Assembly (NCBI GenBank): GCA_020028595.1
Contig: JAIBHQ010000022.1
Location: 1-8,529 of the forward strand
DNA: 8,529 bases
Direction: 5' to 3'
Source of the DNA: Nitrospirota bacterium
GTDB lineage: Bacteria > Nitrospirota > Nitrospiria > Nitrospirales > Nitrospiraceae
Position numbers and translations under genes: made by a program
In this document: positions 1 to 5,788 of the stretch, one piece after another
Numbering within the stretch: position 1 is the stretch's first letter
How the letters are laid out: every line of letters starts with the position of its first letter
The notes under the pieces: generated by a model
What the model was told of the DNA's origin: nothing
The model's database searches: none
What the model saw: only the letters and a program-made list of their open reading frames with translations

Positions 1-1292
1 AGTCCTGTGGCTTCTTCTTCCGGCGATACGCGCAACGTGATCATGCCGTCGAGCACTTTCAAAATAATGTAGGTCCCGACGAACGCGAACACCACGGCGA
101 CGGCTACCGCCACCGCCTGCACAGCCAACTGCCCGGGATTTCCGAACAACAGGCCGTTCGGACCGGCAGGATTGACGCTCGTGGAGGCCAACAGGCCGAC
201 GCCGAGCATGCCGACGAAGCCGCCCACGCCGTGCAATCCAACGACATCAAGCGTGTCATCATAGCCAAACTTCCCCTTCCATACAATGGCCAGATACGCC
301 AGCACACCAGCGGTCACGCCAAGCAGCACCGCAGAGACAGGCCCGACAAACCCCGCCCCGGCCGTGACGGAGGCCATGCCGGCCACCGCGCCACTGGCGA
401 TGCCCAGGACCGTCGGCTTGCCCCGGTGAGTCCATTCGACCGCCATCCAGGCCAGCGCGGCGGCAGCTGCGGCGAGGTGCGTGGCGGCGATTGCACCGGC
501 CGCCACTCCGTTGGCGCCCCTGGCGCTCCCACCGTTAAACCCAAACCAGCCGAACCACAACAGCCCCGTCCCGGCCAGCACCAGCGGAAGGTTGTGGGGA
601 GCCATGTATTCCGTCCGCCAGCCGCGACGGCGCCCCAGGACCAGCGCGCAGGCCAGCGCCGAGGCGCCGGCACTGAGGTGCACCACCGTACCGCCTGCAA
701 AATCCACCGCGCCCAGCCTGCTCAACCAGCCCCCGCCCCACATCCAGTGCGCCAGGGGAGCGTACACACACAGAGACCAGGCCACCGTGAAGCCTATCAG
801 GGCGCTGAACCGGATGCGCTCCGCAAACGCGCCGACGATCAACGCAGGCGTAAATGCCGCGAACAATAACTGGAAAACCATAAAGGCCACATGCGGCACG
901 GTTGGAGCATAGACCGGGTGAGGCGCCGCCCCGACACCGCTGAGTAACGTCCAGTCCAACCCGCCGATGACTCCCCCCTTGTCCGGCGCAAAGGCCAAAC
1001 TATAACCCCAGAGGGCCCAGACCACGCTGACCACGCACAGGACAAGGAAACTGTGCATCATCGTGCCAAGGACGTTCTTCCTGCGCACCATCCCTCCATA
1101 GAACAGTGCCAGCCCGGGCACGATCATCACCGCCACCAAGGCTGACGCGGCCAGCATCCACGCCGTATCTCCACTGTCGATGCGGCCCGCGCCGGCCGGC
1201 ACCGCCTCTTGCGCCCAGGCCCGCGTGCTCCACAGTACACTGCCCAGCGCTGCCGCCACCCATCCAGCCTTCTGCCGCCTGTTTACATCCAC
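1..1292 (-). CDS. amt: Ammonium transporter, Amt/Mep/Rh family (3' end cut by window edge)
   Basis: Inner-membrane channel for ammonium/ammonia uptake. The reading frame opens at a GTG (1290-1292) behind a strong AAGGAGGT and stays open for 430 codons to the window edge. The N-terminus (residues 1-28) looks like a cleavable signal peptide: basic start, hydrophobic core, then AWA before QE. Amt hallmarks are visible: DFAGGTVVH near residues 197-205, holding the conserved Asp and the first pore histidine; HWMWGGGW near 182-189; WFGFNGGS near 248-255; and DDTLDVVGLHGVGGF near 345-359 with the second pore histidine. The visible end (RVSPEEEATGL) matches the start of the cytoplasmic tail that GlnK/GlnB-type PII proteins contact in AmtB, so probably only some 10-25 residues are missing. 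It lies 18 bases after nadE with no terminator between, so I infer co-transcription with nadE. Family assignment is near certain; a signalling (Mep2-like) role cannot be judged. Confidence 0.96.
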   Translation of the reverse strand, partial: MDVNRRQKAGWVAAALGSVLWSTRAWAQEAVPAGAGRIDSGDTAWMLAASALVAVMIVPGLALFYGGMVRRKNVLGTMMHSFLVLCVVSVVWALWGYSLAFAPDKGGVIGGLDWTLLSGVGAAPHPVYAPTVPHVAFMVFQLLFAAFTPALIVGAFAERIRFSALIGFTVAWSLCVYAPLAHWMWGGGWLSRLGAVDFAGGTVVHLSAGASALACALVLGRRRGWRTEYMAPHNLPLVLAGTGLLWFGWFGFNGGSARGANGVAAGAIAATHLAAAAAALAWMAVEWTHRGKPTVLGIASGAVAGMASVTAGAGFVGPVSAVLLGVTAGVLAYLAIVWKGKFGYDDTLDVVGLHGVGGFVGMLGVGLLASTSVNPAGPNGLLFGNPGQLAVQAVAVAVAVVFAFVGTYIILKVLDGMITLRVSPEEEATG

Positions 1293-1298
1293 GATACG

Positions 1299-1306
1299 AC
1301 CTCCTT
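1299..1306 (-). promoter_or_regulatory. Ribosome binding site of amt
   Basis: AAGGAGGT on the minus strand, 6 bases upstream of the GTG at 1290-1292. It decides the start: the near-perfect Shine-Dalgarno fits this GTG, and the resulting N-terminus is a plausible signal peptide. The site starts right after the nadE stop codon (1311-1313), as expected for the second gene of an operon. Confidence 0.85.
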
Positions 1307-1310
1307 GCGG

Positions 1311-3089
1311 TCAGATGTTCCGGTACCGGTTCGTAATCGGCATCCGGCGATCCTTGCCGAAAGCCCGGTGCGTGATTTTGATGCCGATCGGCGCCTGCCG
1401 GCGCTTATACTCGCTCCGGTCCACCATCGTGATGACCTGCGCCACCGTCCGGCGATCGAAGCCCATCTCGACAATTTCCTCCGGCGCCCGATCCTCTTCC
1501 ACGTAGGCTTTGAGAATCGGATCGAGCATGGCATAGGGCGGCAGCGTGTCCTCATCCTTCTGATCCGGCTTCAGCTCCGCCGTCGGCGGCCGATCGAAGG
1601 TTCGCTTCGGAATCACCTCCAGGCGATCCCGCCGGTTCCGCAACCGCGCCAACTCATAGACCATCGTCTTGGGCACGTCCTTAATGACGGCGAATCCGCC
1701 TGCCATGTCTCCATAGAGCGTGGCATACCCCACGCTCATCTCGCTCTTGTTGCCGGTGGTCAGGACCAGATGCCCGAATTTATTCGAGAAGGCCATGAGA
1801 AGATTGCCGCGAATCCTCGCCTGAATATTTTCCTCCGTGCTATCCGCCCGACGTCCGGCAAACGAGCCGGCCAACGACCGCAAATACGCCTTTAACATGT
1901 CGTGAATCGGGATCGTCTTGACCGTGATGCGCAACTTCTCCGCCAGCTCGGCCACGTCCTCCCGGCTTTCCCCTGAGGTGTACGGCGAGGGCATAAAGAG
2001 CCCCAGCACATTGGATGCCCCCAGGGCATCCACGGCCACGACCGCCGTCAAGGCCGAATCGATCCCCCCACTTAGCCCAATGACGACGCGCTTGAATCCG
2101 TTTTTGGCGACGTAGTCACGGACGCCCGTCACAAGCGCGCGGTAGACTTCCTCCAGCGGTGGCAACGGAGCCGCATCAGCCGGCACAAGCCGGGGACGCG
2201 TGGTTGCCCGCGATGATTCCGACACCACTATGCGATCGACCATCGCCCGCGTCCGGCCGCCGCCCCATTTTTTCCGTCCCTGCGCCATCCGATCGCGCGC
2301 CACCGCTGCGACATTCAAATCCGCAACGAGCATCTCCTCTTCGAATGCCTTGCCGCGCAGCACCACCTCGCCGGACTGATCAAGAATCAGGCTGTTCCCG
2401 TCGAACACCAGCTCGTCCTGGCCGCCGACCATGTTGGTGTAGGTCACGATCACGCCGTTTTCTCTGGCGCGTGTGGCCAGCATCTGCTCGCGTAGACGGC
2501 TCTTGTCGACCTGAAAAGGCGACGCATTGATATTCACAATGATCTCGGCGCCGGCGGCCGCCTGCGACCGCGTCGGCCCTTCCGGGAACCAGATGTCTTC
2601 GCAAATATTCACGCCGATCGCGACCCCTCCCAACACCACCACGGAAATTTTTCTCCCCGGATGGAAATACCGGCTTTCATCGAACACCCCGTAATTCGGG
2701 AGATAGCGCTTGTCGTAGGTCGCGACCAGGCGGCCTCCGGCAATCACCGCGGCGGCATTGGACAATTCGTGCCGGCCGGCCGGCACGACCATCGGCTGCC
2801 CGCTCTTGAGCTCCGACATCGTGCTTTCCCCCACACAACCGACGACCACCGCCAGGCCGCGACTCCGGCGGATGACCTCCTGGAGCGCACGGCGATTCTC
2901 GCGAAGAAACTTCGGCTTGAGCAGCAGATCTTCCGGCGGATAGCCGGTGATGGCCAGCTCAGGAAAGGCGACGAGATCCGCCCCGGCTTTCTTCGCCTCG
3001 CGCAGCCAGCCGCCGATCCGCAGGACATTCCCCTCCATGTCCCCGACCGTGGGGTTCATCTGGACCATGGCAATTCGAAATGGCCGCAT
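1311..3089 (-). CDS. nadE: Glutamine-dependent NAD(+) synthetase
   Basis: Cytoplasmic enzyme for the last step of NAD synthesis: deamido-NAD + ATP + glutamine gives NAD. The 592 residues hold two domains. The N-terminal nitrilase-type glutaminase (about 5-270) shows the full catalytic triad: Glu44 in FPELAITGY, Lys127 in YDKRYLPNYG and Cys163 in GVNICEDIW. The C-terminal synthetase (about 315-590) has the ATP pyrophosphatase P-loop SGGIDS at 340-345 and the TTGNKSEMSVGYATLYGD segment near 444-461. With the triad present it should use glutamine rather than only free ammonia. The length is typical for the two-domain bacterial form. The ATG at 3087-3089 gives the expected MRPFRIAMVQMNP start, but no good Shine-Dalgarno precedes it: the upstream bases are the U-tract of an intrinsic terminator. 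amt follows 18 bases after the stop. The leader architecture implies control by transcription antitermination. Confidence 0.97.
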   Translation of the reverse strand: MRPFRIAMVQMNPTVGDMEGNVLRIGGWLREAKKAGADLVAFPELAITGYPPEDLLLKPKFLRENRRALQEVIRRSRGLAVVVGCVGESTMSELKSGQPMVVPAGRHELSNAAAVIAGGRLVATYDKRYLPNYGVFDESRYFHPGRKISVVVLGGVAIGVNICEDIWFPEGPTRSQAAAGAEIIVNINASPFQVDKSRLREQMLATRARENGVIVTYTNMVGGQDELVFDGNSLILDQSGEVVLRGKAFEEEMLVADLNVAAVARDRMAQGRKKWGGGRTRAMVDRIVVSESSRATTRPRLVPADAAPLPPLEEVYRALVTGVRDYVAKNGFKRVVIGLSGGIDSALTAVVAVDALGASNVLGLFMPSPYTSGESREDVAELAEKLRITVKTIPIHDMLKAYLRSLAGSFAGRRADSTEENIQARIRGNLLMAFSNKFGHLVLTTGNKSEMSVGYATLYGDMAGGFAVIKDVPKTMVYELARLRNRRDRLEVIPKRTFDRPPTAELKPDQKDEDTLPPYAMLDPILKAYVEEDRAPEEIVEMGFDRRTVAQVITMVDRSEYKRRQAPIGIKITHRAFGKDRRMPITNRYRNI

Positions 3090-3094
3090 AAGTT

Positions 3095-3133
3095 AAAAAA
3101 AAACGCCCTCAATCCCGCAGGGGACGGAGGACG
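3095..3133 (-). terminator. Intrinsic terminator in the nadE leader
   Basis: On the minus strand, arms CGTCCTC (3127-3133) and GAGGGCG (3104-3110) pair over 7 positions including one G-U. Inside them UCCC (3121-3124) pairs with GGGA (3113-3116) around a CTGC tetraloop. Nine U residues follow directly (3095-3103), and the nadE ATG starts 5 bases later. A strong terminator downstream of the promoter and just before the gene makes sense as a conditional attenuator rather than only as the end of the preceding operon, though it could also stop read-through from the ANTAR gene. Its 5' arm overlaps the second AAUGAC hairpin. Confidence 0.9.
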
Positions 3134-3142
3134 TCATTGTCC
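3129..3142 (-). promoter_or_regulatory. ANTAR-type hexaloop hairpin 2 (antiterminator hairpin)
   Basis: GGAC (3139-3142) pairs with GTCC (3129-3132) around the six-base loop AAUGAC (A at 1, G at 4). The stem can be extended past an internal loop by GGAT (3145-3148) with GTCC (3122-3125). The 3' strand shares bases 3129-3133 with the 5' arm of the terminator, and the extended helix also takes bases of the terminator's inner stem. Hairpin and terminator are therefore mutually exclusive, which is the classical position of the second hairpin in ANTAR target RNAs. Four core base pairs alone are weak, consistent with a need for protein stabilisation. Confidence 0.75.
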
Positions 3143-3148
3143 GGATCC

Positions 3149-3176
3149 AAGCCGAGCATCGTATGGGGCCCGACTT
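3149..3176 (-). promoter_or_regulatory. Central 9-bp hairpin of the nadE leader
   Basis: AAGTCGGGC (3168-3176) pairs with GCTCGGCTT (3149-3157) over nine positions, two of them G-U, leaving a ten-base loop. It sits exactly between the two AAUGAC hairpins, 2 bases after the first and 6 before the second. The ANTAR targets I know have short unstructured linkers, so this extra helix may act as a spacer stacking the two hexaloops, or as a separate sensing or folding element. Function is unknown; only the pairing is observed. Confidence 0.6.
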
Positions 3177-3178
3177 CA

Positions 3179-3196
3179 GGAGACGTCATTGTCTCC
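3179..3196 (-). promoter_or_regulatory. ANTAR-type hexaloop hairpin 1
   Basis: GGAGAC (3191-3196) and GTCTCC (3179-3184) form a perfect 6-bp stem closing the hexaloop AAUGAC. A at loop position 1 and G at position 4 are the bases that ANTAR proteins are known to require. Hairpin 2 carries the identical loop: the 12-mer GACAATGACGTC occurs at 3182-3193 and again at 3130-3141, so the pair looks like a duplicated recognition site. Confidence 0.75.
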
Positions 3197-3215
3197 AACT
3201 CATTAATTTGTCACG

Positions 3216-3247
3216 AGTATATACCATCCGTTTTCCAATACTGTCAA
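3216..3247 (-). promoter_or_regulatory. Sigma70-like promoter of nadE-amt
   Basis: A consensus -35 TTGACA (3242-3247) is followed after 18 bases by TATATA (3218-3223), which continues into TATACT (3216-3221, 20-base spacing). The -35 starts 7 bases beyond the stop codon of the ANTAR gene. Transcription would begin near 3211, giving a leader of about 120 bases and a terminated RNA of roughly 115 bases. The AT-rich stretch stands out in otherwise GC-rich surroundings. No operator palindrome is apparent. Confidence 0.75.
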
Positions 3248-3254
3248 CACCCTT

Positions 3255-4538
3255 TTAGCCGGCGCGGCCTTCAATTTGGCCGGCCAGAAGGATCGCTTCG
3301 GCAATTTCCCGCATGGATTTCCGCATATCCATGCTCTGCCGCTGAATGAGCCGGAAGGCTTCCCCCTCCGACAGTTTTTTCGACTTCATCAAATAGCCCT
3401 TGGCCTGCTCGACAAGTTTCCGGACCGCCAGGGCCTCCTGCATCTCGAACGATTTTTCCAGCAATGTCGTATGCTCGATGGCGATGGCCGCCTGATTGGC
3501 AATCGCCTGCATCAGCTTGACCTCCTCCGCCGTAAAGGCATGGGGAACCGAGGTATAGCTGTTAATGACGCCGACGGCCTTGTCGCGGATCAGCATCGGA
3601 ACGGACAAGAGCGAACAAAGGCCTTCCTTCCGGGCCATGTCGGGATACATATAGTCCCGCTCGTGCGTGACGTCCGGCACGATCATCGGACGCCGTTCCT
3701 GAACGGCCCGCCCGCTGATGCTTTGCCCGATCTTCAAACTGGGCTTCAACCGATATTGCTCGCTCAGGCTTTGCGTGGCCACAATGCGCAACTCGCCGGT
3801 CGGCTGGTCCAGCAGCATGATCGAGCAGATCTTCGAATTCATCATCTGTGCGGTCATCGTCACGATCAGTTGCAGAATGTCGTCGATCAGACGATTGGAC
3901 GTGACGGTTTCCGACACCTGCGAGAGTGTGTCGATCTGCCTGGCCTTGCGCATGGTCTCGGCATACAGCCTGGCATTCTCGATGGCTCCCCCGACCTGGC
4001 TGGCGATCGTCGAGAGCAACGCCAGTTCGTCGGGACGGCAGCGCCGCAACCGTTTATGCTGGACGTTGATGACTCCGACGACTTCGTTCTTGGCCATGAT
4101 CGGCACGGAGACGAATGCCTGGTACCGATCTTCCGGAAGATTATGAAAAAACTTGAACCGGGGATCGTCGCTGGCATTGCTGGGGATCATCACCCGCGTC
4201 CGCTCCCGCGCGACCCAGCCGGTAATGCCCTCGCCGAGGCCGATCGTGATGCGGCCGATCAGTTTCGGGTGCGGATTCTTCGAGGCCCGCAAAATCAATT
4301 CTTCCCGGCTGTCGGATAATAGATAGAGCAGGCAGGCATCGGCCTTGGTGACCTCCACCACGACCTCCACGATGTGCTTGAGAACAGCCTCCAGATCCAA
4401 TGTGCTGCTGATGGAGTCCGTAATCCGGTGCAGGACATCCACCTCGCGAGCCTTTTCCCTCAGGGCTTGCTCGAGCTGGCGGGGAGACCGACTGCGCCGG
4501 ATGTCCTTGGCCATGGCGTGCGCGTCCTCGTGTGTCAT
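3255..4538 (-). CDS. GAF-GAF-ANTAR transcription antitermination regulator
   Basis: Predicted cytoplasmic RNA-binding regulator of 427 residues. Order: a short charged, probably coiled-coil N-terminus (about 18-45), GAF domain 1 (about 46-192), a helical linker, GAF domain 2 (about 216-356), and a C-terminal ANTAR domain (about 362-418). The ANTAR part is clear: VRKLVEQAKGYLMKSK, then SEGEAFRLIQRQSM, then MREIAEAIL, matching the family's three-helix pattern with its AKG, E-AF and SM landmarks. ANTAR domains bind tandem hexaloop hairpins and prevent terminator formation. There is no receiver domain, so the signal should enter through the GAF domains, by a small ligand or redox/gas cofactor I cannot identify. 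The ATG (4536-4538) overlaps the aroB stop as ATGA, implying translational coupling. The frame stays open upstream to 4664, but that stretch is inside aroB. A second ATG at 4512-4514, with GAGGA about 10 bases before it, is a possible alternative start. The likely target is the leader 60 bases downstream. Confidence 0.92.
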   Translation of the reverse strand: MTHEDAHAMAKDIRRSRSPRQLEQALREKAREVDVLHRITDSISSTLDLEAVLKHIVEVVVEVTKADACLLYLLSDSREELILRASKNPHPKLIGRITIGLGEGITGWVARERTRVMIPSNASDDPRFKFFHNLPEDRYQAFVSVPIMAKNEVVGVINVQHKRLRRCRPDELALLSTIASQVGGAIENARLYAETMRKARQIDTLSQVSETVTSNRLIDDILQLIVTMTAQMMNSKICSIMLLDQPTGELRIVATQSLSEQYRLKPSLKIGQSISGRAVQERRPMIVPDVTHERDYMYPDMARKEGLCSLLSVPMLIRDKAVGVINSYTSVPHAFTAEEVKLMQAIANQAAIAIEHTTLLEKSFEMQEALAVRKLVEQAKGYLMKSKKLSEGEAFRLIQRQSMDMRKSMREIAEAILLAGQIEGRAG

Positions 4539-5686
4539 GCCCGCGGCCCGCTGCGGGGCCGCGCAGGCTCTCCGCGCCGCCGCTGCTGATCGAACCACTG
4601 CCGGCAGGCTTCCCGCTCGAGCGGCTGGATGACGACCTTTCCGATCCGCTCCGGCAGCACACAATAGACACGCCCCTGCGCCACTTTCTTGTCATGCTGC
4701 ATCGCCGTCCAGAGCCTGGCGAACGTCGTCTCCGGCAACGCATCCGGCAGGCCTGCCCGGCGAACCAGCGCGCGCTGGCGCTCCACGACATCGGGCGCGC
4801 ACCGGCCGAGATGCCGGGCCAGACCCGCCTCCTGCACCATGCCGATGGCGACCGCCTCGCCGTGAATCAGTTTCCGATATCCGCCCAGCGATTCCAGCGC
4901 ATGACCGATGGTATGGCCATAATTGAGGATGCGCCGAAGATCCGATTCCCGTTCATCCTGCGCAACAACCGACGCTTTAATTTCGCAGGATCGGGCGATG
5001 ACATGGCCGACCGGTTCCGCCTCCAGTTTTAGCAGGCGGTCCATGTGCTGTTCGAGATAGGCGAAGAACGTCTGGTCGGCAATCACGCCGTATTTGATGA
5101 CTTCCGCCAGGCCGGCCACCCGTTCGCGAGGAGGAAGCGTTCGAAGCGTTGTGGGATCAACCAGCACCAGCCGTGGCTGGGAGAAAGTCCCGATGAGATT
5201 CTTGCCGAGCGGATGATTGACGCCCGTTTTTCCTCCGACGCTCGAGTCCACCTGCGCCACCAGGGTGGTCGGCACCTGCACAAAGGGGATGCCCCGCATA
5301 TAGATCGAGGCGGCAAATCCCGTCACATCCCCGATCACTCCGCCTCCCAGCGCGACCAGCACCGACCCGCGCTCAAAACGGGCCCTGATGAGCGCATCGA
5401 GAATGGCGGATACCGAGTGGAGAGACTTCGCCCGCTCGCCGTCCGGCAACACGATCGTCGACACATCCAGCCCCGCCGCTCGAAGCGAACGGAGCACGCC
5501 CGGCGCATAGCGACGCCCGACGACCGGGTTCGTCACCACCCCCACCTTGCCCTTTATGCCAAGCGCCGACAGGCACGACCCGATCTCTCCGAGAATGCCC
5601 GGCTTGATGCGAATGTCGTAGCTGCGGTCGCCCAGAGGCACGGTGACACAGTGTGCGGCCGCCTGGAGCGCGTGCGTGTTTGTCAC
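4535..5686 (-). CDS. aroB: 3-dehydroquinate synthase
   Basis: Second enzyme of the shikimate pathway: converts DAHP to 3-dehydroquinate using NAD and a divalent metal, in the cytoplasm. Visible family features (numbering from the chosen start) are the NAD-binding glycine run LGGGVIGD near 113-120, QVDSSVGGKTGVNHPLGKN near 145-163, and metal ligands Glu195 (GLAEVIKYG), His258 (NYGHTIGH) and His275 (HGEAV). Their spacing equals that of the E. coli enzyme. The frame is open to a TTG at 5755 and has an ATG at 5731, but homologues begin close to VTVPLGDRSYDI. The GTG at 5684-5686 is the only start with a reasonable Shine-Dalgarno (GGGAG, 9 bases upstream), giving 383 residues against roughly 360 usual. 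The C-terminus is Arg/Pro-rich and overlaps the ANTAR gene by 4 bases. Function is secure; the start is less so. Confidence 0.95.
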   Translation of the reverse strand: MTNTHALQAAAHCVTVPLGDRSYDIRIKPGILGEIGSCLSALGIKGKVGVVTNPVVGRRYAPGVLRSLRAAGLDVSTIVLPDGERAKSLHSVSAILDALIRARFERGSVLVALGGGVIGDVTGFAASIYMRGIPFVQVPTTLVAQVDSSVGGKTGVNHPLGKNLIGTFSQPRLVLVDPTTLRTLPPRERVAGLAEVIKYGVIADQTFFAYLEQHMDRLLKLEAEPVGHVIARSCEIKASVVAQDERESDLRRILNYGHTIGHALESLGGYRKLIHGEAVAIGMVQEAGLARHLGRCAPDVVERQRALVRRAGLPDALPETTFARLWTAMQHDKKVAQGRVYCVLPERIGKVVIQPLEREACRQWFDQQRRRGEPARPRSGPRA

Positions 5687-5788
5687 TGGCGAAATCTCCC
5701 GGGCGCGCGCTGCAAGACCTACGGCGCGCATGACCTGACGTTGACAAGTGCTCAAAAACGAAGGGATCGTAGCACAGGGCAGGTGAAA

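Noticed and set aside
231..912. Plus-strand frames (212 and 143 codons) and minus-strand out-of-frame ORFs across the amt region
   Set aside because: They overlap the amt frame, which carries unmistakable Amt motifs from 1292 to the edge. Their translations are Pro/Arg/Ala-rich low-information sequence.
3095..3133. Terminator serving only the end of the upstream pilQ-aroC-aroB-ANTAR operon
   Set aside because: The nadE promoter lies upstream of the terminator, so polymerase starting there must also pass it. A purely operon-ending role does not account for that, though it may do both.
3095..3210. Known NAD+ or glutamine riboswitch in the nadE leader
   Set aside because: I could not match the conserved cores of these classes. 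The paired AAUGAC hexaloops plus a neighbouring ANTAR gene explain the leader better.
3276..4319. 347-codon plus-strand frame opposite the ANTAR gene
   Set aside because: Antisense shadow of a gene with clear GAF and ANTAR domains; its translation shows no recognisable motif.
4539..4664. 42-residue N-terminal extension of the ANTAR protein
   Set aside because: The extension lies wholly inside the aroB coding region, is Ala/Arg-rich and unlike GAF proteins. The ATGA overlap start at 4538 is more natural.
5687..5755. Longer aroB starting at the TTG (5755) or ATG (5731)
   Set aside because: Neither start has a properly spaced Shine-Dalgarno, and the added residues have no counterpart in homologues. 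The ATG at 5731 cannot be fully excluded.
5687..5788. Promoter in the aroC-aroB gap
   Set aside because: Only weak TTGTCA-like and TACGAT-like boxes without matching partners at correct spacing were found.
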